From UBA927 sp964367095 (GTDB taxonomy: Bacteria > Patescibacteriota > Microgenomatia > UBA10105 > UBA927): a stretch of 20,140 nt of DNA. Shown piece by piece: positions 1 through 6,876 of the stretch (positions are counted from its first letter, which is position 1; each line of letters opens with the position of its first letter). The position numbers and the translations under genes are program-made. The DNA lies in NCBI GenBank assembly GCA_964367095.1, contig CAYIXE010000017.1:1-20140 (forward strand), written 5' to 3'. The notes under the pieces were generated by a model. It was not told where the DNA came from and searched no databases. It saw only the letters and a program-made list of their open reading frames with translations.

Positions 1-32
1 TGCTCAAACGCATTGCGAAAGAATATGCCTAA
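1..32 (+). CDS. 3' tail of an upstream gene (partial)
   Basis: The frame beginning at base 3 reads LKRIAKEYA and stops at TAA 30-32. This looks like an ordinary basic protein C-terminus. It would overlap the ATG at base 25 by 8 nt, the kind of overlap seen at the other junctions of this operon. Only nine residues are visible, so neither product nor reality can be settled from here. Confidence 0.3.
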   Translation, partial: LKRIAKEYA

Positions 33-564
33 ACTTTTAAAACAGGCTCTAAGAAAAAATGGCATCCCATCAAATGTTTTAGTTATGCCAGCCGACGTGT
101 ATGCCACAGAAGTCAATAATTACGACAAAGACGCTGCAAACGATTATTTTTATACCATGACTCAAGAAGCCAAAAGGCGAAATTTTCAAGTGTCACCATG
201 GTCTCAAATACGACGGGACAATCAACAAACGTATGACCGTATTCTCAAACGAGAAGCCAGTCTCGAGGCTTTATGGGCATCAACACCAAAGCCCTTATGG
301 GAAAACCTTTTGGCAGCAGCAGACCGCAGAAGCAAGCAAAGCGAAGGTGATATTGCCAAAGCAGCGTTTGATTATTTAAAAGAGCGCGTCGCTGAGGCGC
401 GCATTATCGATAACGTATACAAGCCTATCAAGGTCAGCATGGTGAGTCCTAAAAAGGATGTCATCCTGGATCGTGATTTACCACGGCTCTATGTTTTACC
501 GAAGGAATTGCGTTTTCCATGGATGCCGATGACAAATGAAGGAGGACAACGATATGTCCGATAA
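25..564 (+). CDS. Hypothetical protein, first complete gene of an operon
   Basis: A 179-aa soluble protein of unknown function. I chose ATG 25 because it overlaps the probable stop of the preceding gene (30-32). The frame is open further upstream (a TTG lies at base 13), so a longer form is possible. The sequence is rich in charged residues and shows no signal peptide, membrane segment or metal cluster. A hydrophobic stretch, NVLVMPADVYATEVN, near residues 17-31, followed by the well-ordered segment VSPWSQIRRDN, suggests a folded enzyme-like domain, but I cannot name a family. Its stop codon lies inside the next gene, overlapping that ATG by 11 nt, so it is probably translationally coupled to the DUF6282 protein. 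I see this as part of one transcription unit with the next two genes; any functional link is inference. Confidence 0.7.
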   Translation: MPKLLKQALRKNGIPSNVLVMPADVYATEVNNYDKDAANDYFYTMTQEAKRRNFQVSPWSQIRRDNQQTYDRILKREASLEALWASTPKPLWENLLAAADRRSKQSEGDIAKAAFDYLKERVAEARIIDNVYKPIKVSMVSPKKDVILDRDLPRLYVLPKELRFPWMPMTNEGGQRYVR

Positions 565-1462
565 CATCTCCACTATTATCAAACGAGCCTATGATCTACA
601 CGTCCACATAGGACCGGAAATCATTCCAAGAAAATACATCGTGTCTACACTCATCAAAAATGAGCTAGGCAATATCGCTGGCATGGCTCTCAAGAATCAC
701 TTCTTCCCAACGACGCCGTTTATACGCGAGGTAAATCCAAATCGCCTGCAGTTATTTGGCTCGGTAACGCTGAATAATTTCGTCGGCGGGTTGAATGCTG
801 ATGCGGTGTATGCCGCAAGCACACTGACTAATACACGATTCATCGTGTGGTTTCCGACTGTCAGTGCCAAAAAGTTTTTGACAGAAAGCACGTGGGAAAT
901 TGCGCCCGAATGGGTACAGAAGAAAACGTTTCGCTCACGCAAAGCATCGACAGTCAAAGCGCTTACCGTGTTTGGCGCAAAAAATACGTTATCTAAAGAA
1001 TGTATAGCCGTTCTTAAAGCAATCAAAGAAACCAACGCTATTTTGGCCACGGGTCACATTTCGTGGCAAGAATCATACGCACTTATACAAGAGGCAAACG
1101 CTATAGGTATACGAACAATGATTGTTACTCACCCTATATACCAACGCATAGCCATGCCGATTGCGATGCAGAAAAAGCTTTCCGCTATGGGAGCCAAAAT
1201 AGAACTGTGTTGGTCTATGTGGAAAATTGACAACATACCTATCGCCAATATCGCTACAGAGATTAAAGCAGTGGGTGCCAAAAACTGCATTCTATCGTCC
1301 GATAGTGGACAAGCATACAGCAAATCACCCAGTGCTGCATTGAAAGAATTTGGTGATGCACTTTTACAAGAAGGCATAACGAAAAATGAATTAATAACTA
1401 TGCTCATCACCAATCCCAAAAAGCTATTAGGAATTCGTAGAAAGGAGGTGAAAAAACAATGA
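554..1462 (+). CDS. DUF6282-like putative metal-dependent hydrolase
   Basis: A 302-aa protein beginning YDLHVHIGPE near its N-terminus. The DLHxH signature resembles the first metal-binding strand of TIM-barrel amidohydrolase/PHP-type enzymes and is the hallmark I associate with DUF6282. Further candidate ligands sit in order: KNHFFPT (about residue 50), GHISWQES (about 173), VTHP (about 197) and SSDSGQ near residue 250, matching the usual His-His-Lys/His-His-His-Asp layout. The substrate is unknown. ATG 554 is preferred to ATG 536 because a strong Shine-Dalgarno (AAGGAGG, 539-545) sits 8 nt upstream of it. The gene overlaps both neighbours (11 nt upstream, 4 nt ATGA downstream), so it sits in a tight operon with two unknown proteins. 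The fold assignment is fairly secure, the reaction is not. Confidence 0.8.
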   Translation: MSDNISTIIKRAYDLHVHIGPEIIPRKYIVSTLIKNELGNIAGMALKNHFFPTTPFIREVNPNRLQLFGSVTLNNFVGGLNADAVYAASTLTNTRFIVWFPTVSAKKFLTESTWEIAPEWVQKKTFRSRKASTVKALTVFGAKNTLSKECIAVLKAIKETNAILATGHISWQESYALIQEANAIGIRTMIVTHPIYQRIAMPIAMQKKLSAMGAKIELCWSMWKIDNIPIANIATEIKAVGAKNCILSSDSGQAYSKSPSAALKEFGDALLQEGITKNELITMLITNPKKLLGIRRKEVKKQ

Positions 1463-1905
1463 TAGAAAATATGCCGATTGTAGAAGCACGACGTGAATTG
1501 TCAAGAAGAGCATCAGCGCTATACCCTGAATGGTCGTCACTGTTGTCGGACACAGATCTCGAGCGCAGACTCATTCAACGATTTCGTCGAAACGACAAAG
1601 ACTATAATGTGTCACTTAGCGGAAGTCCGAATCATGGCTTTCAATATTGGGAATATGATGGCGAGTCTCCATTATTTAGCATTTCTAATGCTGAAGCATT
1701 ACCAATCATAAAAGATGAACGATGGATGCGTATGGATGACTTCTTGCAATCATTAAAAAAAGACACAGTAGTACTTTTTAATGCACAAGATATTCGTAAC
1801 GCAAAAAGTATTCTTAGCTTACCAAGAGCGTTTACTAATCTAGAAAAACTTGATGAGTTGATTGCGAAAGACAAACGGAATGGTATCATTCTTGTAAAGC
1901 CATAA
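1459..1905 (+). CDS. Hypothetical protein, last gene of the DUF6282 operon
   Basis: A 148-aa soluble protein of unknown function. Its ATG overlaps the TGA of the DUF6282 gene (ATGA), and a near-perfect Shine-Dalgarno, AGGAGGTG at 1443-1450, lies 8 nt upstream, so the start is well supported and expression is probably coupled. The N-terminal half is helical and charged (ARRELSRRASALYPEW, LERRLIQRFRRND), the C-terminal half has short hydrophobic strands (DTVVLFNAQD, NGIILVKP). No signal peptide, membrane segment or catalytic motif is visible. A short spacer with a new promoter follows, so this is likely the operon's end. It could be a partner or regulator of the DUF6282 protein, but that rests only on gene order. 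Confidence 0.75.
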   Translation: MIENMPIVEARRELSRRASALYPEWSSLLSDTDLERRLIQRFRRNDKDYNVSLSGSPNHGFQYWEYDGESPLFSISNAEALPIIKDERWMRMDDFLQSLKKDTVVLFNAQDIRNAKSILSLPRAFTNLEKLDELIAKDKRNGIILVKP

Positions 1906-1930
1906 CGTCGTATCGTGCAAGGACCCAGCA

Positions 1931-1939
1931 TGATATAAC
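1931..1939 (+). promoter_or_regulatory. Extended -10 promoter of the M24 peptidase gene
   Basis: TGATATAAC is an extended -10 element (TGn plus TATAAC). It ends 9 nt before ATG 1949. No convincing -35 is seen at 17 nt and no Shine-Dalgarno lies between box and start, so the transcript is likely almost or fully leaderless. Confidence 0.45.
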
Positions 1940-1948
1940 ATAGTAAAC

Positions 1949-3064
1949 ATGAATATAAATATGAATCTACTTATCACTACTCCAACAAACATCCGATATC
2001 TTACCGGATTTATTGGTGTGGAATCGAGAGACGCATATTTATTGCTGCTGCCAACCAAAACATTTCTTTTTGTCTCCCCACTCTACAAAGAGGAAGCGAC
2101 AAAGGTTCAACTCAATAATTCGTTCTTACAAAAACATTTTCCAAAAATTCATTCGCTTGAGGTAATATCTTTGTCGCCTGATAATCGTATAACAAAACAA
2201 CTCCAGACTATTTGTGAAAAGGAAGGTATAAAAAATTTGCAATTTGAATCAGATAATCTTTCAGTATCAGAATTCACATCGTTTACGAGCGCGCTACCTT
2301 TTCTGAATCTCAAGCCTACACAAAACATCATCGAAAAACTTCGAATGAAAAAGTTCCCGAGTGAAATCGCATCGATTAAAAAAGCCGTAAAACTAACTGA
2401 CGAGTGCTTTACGTTCATTCAAAAGAAAATTCATAAAGGAGTTACCGAATCCGAACTCGCATGGGAGATAGAAACATATTTTCGACAAGCTGGCGCACAA
2501 CTCGCTTTTGCTCCCATTGTGGCGTTTGGGAAAAATTCCAGCCTACCACATTATAATCCTGAAACTTCTCCAAGGGATCCCCTTGGAGAACGAGAGGTCA
2601 TTTTGCTCGATTTCGGAGCACGGGTCGATGGGTACTGTGCGGACATGACGCGCATGATATTTGTGGGCAAACCAAAACCTGAATGGCTGGAAGCATACAA
2701 CACAGTTCTTAGCGCACAACAAACAGCCCTCGACAAACTTTCTCATATATTAATATATGAGAAAAATGATGTTATATCTGCAGCAGAAATTGATCAAGCA
2801 TCTAGAAAAATTCTTGAAGATAAAGGATTACCAACGTATCCACATAGCTTAGGTCATGGTGTCGGATTAGATATCCACGAAGCGCCACGACTTACCATCC
2901 ATCAAGACGTGATCCTTTCTCCTGACATGGTCGTTACGATTGAACCAGCAACGTATTTGACAGGTAAATATGGAATCCGTATCGAAGATTTAGTGCTGAT
3001 TACAAATACTGGAATTGAAGTGCTTTCGAAAAGTTCAAAAAACATTATTATATTAGCATGCTAA
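1949..3064 (+). CDS. M24-family Xaa-Pro aminopeptidase / dipeptidase
   Basis: A 371-aa cytoplasmic metallopeptidase of the pita-bread fold (family M24B, PepP/PepQ/YpdF-like), expected to remove N-terminal residues before proline or split X-Pro dipeptides. The N-terminal creatinase-like domain covers about residues 1-125; the catalytic domain follows. The metal ligands are all visible: the two Asp of LLDFGARVDGYCADMTR, the His of SLGHGVGLDIHE, the Glu of TIEPATYL and the Glu of GIRIEDLVLI. It appears complete and active. The start is ATG 1949 after an extended -10 box; ATG 1961 is an alternative. The last codons and the stop lie inside a 44-bp perfect palindrome. It is likely a single-gene unit. 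Exact substrate preference cannot be read from sequence. Confidence 0.92.
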   Translation: MNINMNLLITTPTNIRYLTGFIGVESRDAYLLLLPTKTFLFVSPLYKEEATKVQLNNSFLQKHFPKIHSLEVISLSPDNRITKQLQTICEKEGIKNLQFESDNLSVSEFTSFTSALPFLNLKPTQNIIEKLRMKKFPSEIASIKKAVKLTDECFTFIQKKIHKGVTESELAWEIETYFRQAGAQLAFAPIVAFGKNSSLPHYNPETSPRDPLGEREVILLDFGARVDGYCADMTRMIFVGKPKPEWLEAYNTVLSAQQTALDKLSHILIYEKNDVISAAEIDQASRKILEDKGLPTYPHSLGHGVGLDIHEAPRLTIHQDVILSPDMVVTIEPATYLTGKYGIRIEDLVLITNTGIEVLSKSSKNIIILAC

Positions 3065-3088
3065 CATGTTAGCATGCTAATATAATAA
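3045..3088. repeat. 44-bp perfect palindrome at the 3' end of the peptidase gene
   Basis: Every base from 3045 to 3066 pairs with 3088 to 3067 with no spacer. Inside it, the 12-bp palindrome TTAGCATGCTAA occurs twice, separated by CATG. It covers the last codons and the TAA (3062-3064) of the peptidase gene. On the + strand it is followed by an A-run, on the - strand by GTTTTTT, so as a classical terminator it fits the - strand better, although no - strand gene ends here. It may be a transcript-end hairpin, a protein-binding site or a cruciform. Confidence 0.9.
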
Positions 3089-3109
3089 AAAAGAAAATAA
3101 AATCTAAAC

Positions 3110-3139
3110 TCAATACTTGTCCCAAAGAACAAGTATTGA
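3110..3139 (+). promoter_or_regulatory. Hairpin in the hisS leader
   Basis: TCAATACTTGT (3110-3120) pairs perfectly with ACAAGTATTGA (3129-3139) around an 8-nt loop, ending 19 nt before the hisS ATG. No T-run follows, so it is not an intrinsic terminator. It could protect the mRNA or control hisS translation; no T-box features are visible. Confidence 0.5.
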
Positions 3140-3158
3140 TAGGATCAAAGAAGACTAT

Positions 3159-4400
3159 ATGAACATCATCCAACCACTAAAAGGTTTACCCCGTACGGTT
3201 CAGCCGTTGCGGGGGTTTCGGGACTTTTTGCCAGCTGAAGCAACTAAACGCAAATGGCTACGGGATAAACTTGCCACAATCTGTGAATCGTGGGGATTTG
3301 CGCCGCTTGAGACGCCTACCCTTGAGCCACTTGAAATATTTGCTGGTGCAATTGGAGAAGATGAGAAGTTATTTTTCAAATTTAAAGATCAGGGAGATCG
3401 AGATGTCGCGCTTCGCTACGATCAAACGGTGCCAACGTGTCGGGTAATCGCACAGTATCAAAACGAACTTACGTTTCCATTCAAGCGCTATCAAATCCAA
3501 ACCGCATTCCGAGCGGAAAAACCACAAAAAGGAAGATATAGGGAATTTATACAAGTTGATGCTGATATTTTCGGCGTGAAGACTCCTGATGCTGATGCAG
3601 AATGTATCGCACTCTCTCTTGATATCTACAAACAACTCGGCTTCAAACGAGCACTCGTGCGCATAAACTCACGAGCGCTTTTTAAAGATATGCCATACGA
3701 GGCAATAGTCAGTATAGATAAGATTAAAAAAATTGGTGATGACGACGTCGTTGAAGAGATGGTAAAGAAAGGAATTGAGCTTTCTAAAGCAAAAGAATAT
3801 CTCTCTTACGTCAAAAATTTGAAACCCAATGAAGAAATAGTATTTATCCTAAAATATCTCAAAAATTACGGCTTTCCGGACGACTGGCATGCATTTGATT
3901 CAACTATCGCGCGCTCCTTCTCCTACTCAATGGGGCCTATTTGGGAAGTAGAAATTCCGGAGGCCGGATACAATATGTCCGTATTGGGAGGCGAACGTTA
4001 TGATGGTTTAGTAGAAAAATTGGCGGGAAAAGATATAGGAGGCACAGGATTTGGTCTGGGGTTTGATCGCACACTCGAGGCCTGCGAAAGTATGAATCTT
4101 ATTCCTACACTCTCTGTCGCGGGACAAGTCCTCGTAACGGTATTTAATAGTGATATGTTACCTCAATCACAACAGATAGCAAAACAATTGCGTGAGGGTG
4201 GCATTTATACTGATTTATATCCAACGACGGACAAACTGGAAAAACAATTGAAGTTTGCCGATAAAACAGGCATCCCCTACGCCATCATCCAAGGGCCGGA
4301 TGAAATGAAACGAAATGTGGTGCAGCTTAAAAAACTCGCGACCAAAACCCAAGAAGAATTAACGATTGATCAAGTGATAGAGAAATTAAGTTCTAATTAG
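3159..4400 (+). CDS. hisS: Histidine--tRNA ligase
   Basis: A 413-aa class II aminoacyl-tRNA synthetase that charges tRNA-His. Visible in order: the N-terminal RGFRDFLP segment (18-25), motif 2 with FRAEKPQKGRYREFIQ (about 117-132), the glycine-rich motif 3 region LGGERYDGLV and GGTGFGLGFDR (about 276-304), and a C-terminal anticodon-binding domain from about residue 320. Length is normal. The start ATG 3159 fits the family N-terminus; extending upstream to TTG 3117 would run through a hairpin and add an atypical leader. The histidine-binding motif, normally RGLDYYTG, reads RSFSYSMG at about 252-259: Arg and Gly are kept but the Asp and a Tyr are changed. It may still be the only HisRS of the cell, with a divergent amino-acid pocket. 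Identification is firm. Confidence 0.93.
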   Translation: MNIIQPLKGLPRTVQPLRGFRDFLPAEATKRKWLRDKLATICESWGFAPLETPTLEPLEIFAGAIGEDEKLFFKFKDQGDRDVALRYDQTVPTCRVIAQYQNELTFPFKRYQIQTAFRAEKPQKGRYREFIQVDADIFGVKTPDADAECIALSLDIYKQLGFKRALVRINSRALFKDMPYEAIVSIDKIKKIGDDDVVEEMVKKGIELSKAKEYLSYVKNLKPNEEIVFILKYLKNYGFPDDWHAFDSTIARSFSYSMGPIWEVEIPEAGYNMSVLGGERYDGLVEKLAGKDIGGTGFGLGFDRTLEACESMNLIPTLSVAGQVLVTVFNSDMLPQSQQIAKQLREGGIYTDLYPTTDKLEKQLKFADKTGIPYAIIQGPDEMKRNVVQLKKLATKTQEELTIDQVIEKLSSN

Positions 4401-4421
4401 TCTAATTTCTAATTGACCTAA
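4387..4421 (+). repeat. Left inverted repeat flanking the S23 gene
   Basis: An AT-rich segment of TTAG/CTAA words. Its reverse complement resembles 4794-4828: TTAG(G/A)TCAATTAGA matches at 13 of 14 bases, and TTAGAACTTA matches at the far end, with an imperfect middle. It overlaps the hisS stop codon. Confidence 0.5.
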
Positions 4422-4433
4422 ACAAAAACATAC

Positions 4434-4793
4434 ATGAAACCTGCCAATGGTAAGACATATGATCTTGCTGAACGAACTGCTCAATTTGGAGAAAAAATTA
4501 TTGAGTATTGTCGAATAATTCCTCAAAGCCCTATTACGAAACCATTGATAACTCAATTAGTAAAATGCGGAACAAGTGTGGGCGCCAATTATTGTGAAGC
4601 AGATAATGCCGAAAGCAAAAATGACTTTCGCCACAAAATAGGAATATGTAAAAAAGAATCACGTGAATCTGCCCATTTTCTTCGCATGATTGCAACAGCA
4701 ATTCCATCGCTCAAAGATGCAGGTAATCTCTTGTGGCAAGAAGCAAAAGAGCTTAACTTAATATTTAATACAATTTATAAAAAGGTTTCCTAA
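4434..4793 (+). CDS. Four-helix bundle protein, S23 / 23S rRNA-IVS family
   Basis: A 119-aa all-helical protein with the family signature: a first helix (YDLAERTAQFGEKIIEYCR), then KPLITQLVKCGTSVGANYCEAD, then KNDFRHKIGICKKESRESAHFLRMI and a final amphipathic helix. This family was first found inside 23S rRNA intervening sequences and is common as stand-alone genes in CPR genomes; relatives (bAvd) assist diversity-generating retroelements, but no reverse transcriptase or repeat pair is present here. It lies between hisS and the EamA gene and is bracketed by imperfect 35-bp inverted repeats rich in TTAG words, which gives it the look of an inserted cassette. No Shine-Dalgarno is seen before ATG 4434. 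Cellular role unknown. Confidence 0.88.
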   Translation: MKPANGKTYDLAERTAQFGEKIIEYCRIIPQSPITKPLITQLVKCGTSVGANYCEADNAESKNDFRHKIGICKKESRESAHFLRMIATAIPSLKDAGNLLWQEAKELNLIFNTIYKKVS

Positions 4794-4828
4794 TTAGATC
4801 AATTAGAGCACTTAAAAATTAGAACTTA
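4794..4828 (-). repeat. Right inverted repeat flanking the S23 gene
   Basis: The inverted partner of 4387-4421. It begins directly after the S23 stop codon and ends 7 nt before the EamA start codon, so it fills the whole intergenic gap. Confidence 0.5.
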
Positions 4829-4835
4829 CACTCTT

Positions 4836-5744
4836 ATGGCAAAAAAACGGTTTATTGGAGCATTAATGCTTCTTTTGGTTTCTCTTATCTGGGGAGCGGC
4901 GGGGCCGGTAGTCAAACATACACTGACGTGGTTTAATCCGTGGCTCTTTCTCACCTATCGATTTTTTCTCTCCACTCTTATCGGCATTCCGTATCTTTAT
5001 GTCACGCAAACGCCGTTTCCTAAAAAAGCGTCGGACAAATTATTACTGCTTACAACGAGCATTATTTCAGCCCCCCTCTCACTCTTTCTTTTTTTCACGG
5101 CACTCAGTAAAACGACCGCACTTTCAGGAAGTCTCATCACCGCGGCTGGCCCCCTCTTTCTTGTATTAGGTGGCGTGTTATTTTTTCACGACAGAATACG
5201 AAAAAATGAAAAAATCGGAATAGCTATCACCATCCTTGGGACATTGCTGATCGTCATCGGCCCGTTTATCCTCAATAGCCAGATGGATACTCTCGGGAAA
5301 ATCGAAGGAAACGCACTGATGCTTTTGGCCGTTATGACAGACATTGTTGGCGCTCTGCTTTCCAAAGAAGCCATGAAAAAAGGAATAAATCCAACCTTAG
5401 TCGCGCAATTTCAATTTATAGTCGGTTTTATACTCTTAGTACCACTCCTTCTTCTTTGGCAATCACCTGAAACGATTGTAACGACACTCATCAACGCGCC
5501 GAAAGAAGCACATCTTGGGACACTCTTTATGGCAATATTTTCCGGCACGATTGCCTATACTTTGCGAAACATCGCCATAAAAACTATTGAAGTATCAGAG
5601 TCTGCCCTGTTTCAATATTTGCAACCCCTCTGGGCAGCAATTTTGGCCGTTCTCTGGCTCAAGGAGTCTATTACGCCTTCATATATTATAGGTGGAATAA
5701 TAATTGCAGTCGGAGTGGTTATTGCCGAGCGTCGTAGAAAATAG
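4836..5744 (+). CDS. EamA-family (drug/metabolite) transporter
   Basis: A 302-aa inner-membrane protein with about ten hydrophobic helices arranged as two EamA repeats. The first repeat opens with ALMLLLVSLIWGAAGPVVKH and includes YRFFLSTLIG; the second begins near residue 150 (LMLLAVMTDIVGALLSKEAMKK) and ends with LQPLWAAILAVLWLKESITP followed by a last helix and the basic tail AERRRK. The conserved proline-containing motif LQPLWAAILA is typical of the second repeat. The family exports or imports metabolites, amino acids or drugs; the substrate here is unknown. It is complete, and its last codons overlap the promoter of rpmE, so rpmE probably has its own start of transcription. Confidence 0.9.
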   Translation: MAKKRFIGALMLLLVSLIWGAAGPVVKHTLTWFNPWLFLTYRFFLSTLIGIPYLYVTQTPFPKKASDKLLLLTTSIISAPLSLFLFFTALSKTTALSGSLITAAGPLFLVLGGVLFFHDRIRKNEKIGIAITILGTLLIVIGPFILNSQMDTLGKIEGNALMLLAVMTDIVGALLSKEAMKKGINPTLVAQFQFIVGFILLVPLLLLWQSPETIVTTLINAPKEAHLGTLFMAIFSGTIAYTLRNIAIKTIEVSESALFQYLQPLWAAILAVLWLKESITPSYIIGGIIIAVGVVIAERRRK

Positions 5745-5750
5745 TATACT
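5722..5750 (+). promoter_or_regulatory. rpmE promoter
   Basis: TTGCCG (5722-5727), a 17-nt spacer and TATACT (5745-5750) form a good vegetative promoter inside the end of the transporter gene. Only 8 nt separate the -10 from ATG 5759, predicting a leaderless rpmE mRNA. Confidence 0.6.
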
Positions 5751-5758
5751 TAACCTCT

Positions 5759-6064
5759 ATGAAGTCCGATATACATCCGAAATGGTTTGAAACGTGCGTC
5801 GTCTCCTGTGCGTGCGGCAATACGTTTACTGTAGGCTCTACCAAAGACAAAATTGCGATAGAAATCTGCGGCAAATGCCATCCTTTTTTCACAGGCGAAA
5901 TGCGCTTTGTAGACACCATGGGTCGCGTAGAGCGCTTCCAATCTAAACAAAACGCCGCGAAAAATACCGTTTACGTCTCTAAAAAGAAAAAACTACAGCT
6001 TAAAAAGCAAAAAGACGACATGACTCCAAAAAGCCTCAAAGAGATGTTGATGGGAGCGAAGTAG
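5759..6064 (+). CDS. rpmE: 50S ribosomal protein L31
   Basis: A 101-aa ribosomal protein. The zinc-binding (C+) form is recognisable from SCACGNTF and ICGKCHPFFTGE: Cys17, Cys19, Cys37 and Cys40 are the likely zinc ligands. Bacterial L31 is usually about 70 residues; this one carries an extra Lys-rich C-terminal tail (KKKKLQLKKQKDD and beyond) of roughly 30 residues, probably disordered and rRNA-binding. ATG 5759 lies 8 nt after a strong -10 box with no Shine-Dalgarno, suggesting a leaderless transcript. It is followed by a TTAG-rich spacer and then by the release-factor gene, so both flanking genes here serve translation. Confidence 0.95.
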   Translation: MKSDIHPKWFETCVVSCACGNTFTVGSTKDKIAIEICGKCHPFFTGEMRFVDTMGRVERFQSKQNAAKNTVYVSKKKKLQLKKQKDDMTPKSLKEMLMGAK

Positions 6065-6127
6065 TTAATTAGGAAAAAAGTTAATTAGTTACTTAGTAAG
6101 ACTCAAACAATATTTTCCAATTAGCAA
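6065..6127 (+). repeat. TTAG/CTAA-rich spacer
   Basis: The non-coding gap between rpmE and the release factor is built of four-base words (TTAA, TTAG, TTAC). It contains GTTAATTAGTTACTTAG and, at 6119-6136, the perfect 18-bp palindrome AATTAGCAATTGCTAATT, which runs into the 42-nt element that follows. No gene or clear terminator is visible. Confidence 0.5.
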
Positions 6128-6169
6128 TTGCTAATTAACTAAGTAACTCGTGTTGCTAACTAACTAATT
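6128..6169 (+). repeat. 42-nt leader element, copy 1 (upstream of the release factor)
   Basis: This segment matches the reverse complement of 9196-9237 at 40 of 42 positions. The core is CTAAGTAACTCGTGTTGCTAA. It ends 3 nt before the release-factor ATG, in the same orientation and distance relative to the start codon as the copy before ssb. It holds stop codons in all frames and no Shine-Dalgarno. Confidence 0.8.
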
Positions 6170-6172
6170 CAT

Positions 6173-6874
6173 ATGAACACAAACATAGCCATCATGGAAT
6201 TCAGGGCTGGCCCCGGAGGCGAGGAGGCTAAAATCTGGGCGGCTGATTTGCTTCGTATGTATTCCCGCTACGCAGTAATTTGCGGATGGAAAATAGATCA
6301 GCTCGATGACACGGTGCTTCGTGTAAAAGGGCCGGATGTATTTACCAAACTGCAGTATGAGGCAGGGACACATCGAGTACAACGAATTCCATCGACTGAG
6401 AAACACGGTCGAATTCATACCTCTACCGCCACTGTAGCAGTTCTTCCAGACGTTCCTGAGAATGAAGTGAACATTCGTACGGAAGAAATTACGTGGGAAT
6501 TTTATCGTGCTGGCGGCAAGGGTGGGCAAAACGTAAACAAGGTAAGTTCAGCGGTACGACTTCGCCATATTCCTACAGGCATCATTGTCCAGTGTCAAAA
6601 CGAACGCGATCAATTCCAAAATCGCGCAGTGGCTCTCTCCATGCTTCGTGCTAAACTCTGGGAAAAACAGTTGATGGAGCGGGAAGCAGCGGCAAACGAA
6701 CAACGAAGTGTCATAGGCCGGGGCATGAGGGCTGAAAAAATCCGAACATATAACTACGCCCAAAACAGAGTGACCGATCACAGGATAAACAAAAGCTGGC
6801 ACAATTTAGAAGATATTATAGAAGGCAAAATGCAAAAGATTACCGAAGCGATGATTGAAACTCCTACTTCCTAG
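6173..6874 (+). CDS. prfA: Peptide chain release factor 1-like, lacking N-terminal domain
   Basis: A 233-aa class I release factor. It begins almost exactly where domain 2 of RF1 starts (MEFRAGPGGEEAKIWAADLLRMYSRY). The codon-recognition tripeptide region HRVQRIPSTEKHGRIHTS carries P-S-T (73-75), the RF1-type PxT motif for UAA/UAG, and the catalytic GGQ sits at 117-119 (RAGGKGGQNVNKV). The C-terminal RAEKIRTYNYAQNRVTDHRI is also RF1-like. E. coli RF1 has 360 residues with GGQ at 233-235, so about 116 residues, equal to domain 1, are missing. The 108-bp gap upstream is AT-rich with stops in all frames and cannot encode them. It is either a functional short form or a second, RF1-like rescue factor. 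No Shine-Dalgarno precedes ATG 6173; ATG 6194 is an alternative. Confidence 0.88.
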   Translation: MNTNIAIMEFRAGPGGEEAKIWAADLLRMYSRYAVICGWKIDQLDDTVLRVKGPDVFTKLQYEAGTHRVQRIPSTEKHGRIHTSTATVAVLPDVPENEVNIRTEEITWEFYRAGGKGGQNVNKVSSAVRLRHIPTGIIVQCQNERDQFQNRAVALSMLRAKLWEKQLMEREAAANEQRSVIGRGMRAEKIRTYNYAQNRVTDHRINKSWHNLEDIIEGKMQKITEAMIETPTS

Positions 6875-6876
6875 TA

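Noticed and set aside
697..1419. Long open frames on the - strand opposite the DUF6282 gene
   Set aside because: They lie fully inside a well-supported gene with conserved motifs and strong Shine-Dalgarno; their translations show no domain.
4387..4828. Diversity-generating retroelement around the S23-family gene
   Set aside because: No reverse transcriptase and no template/variable repeat pair are in the window; the family is common alone.
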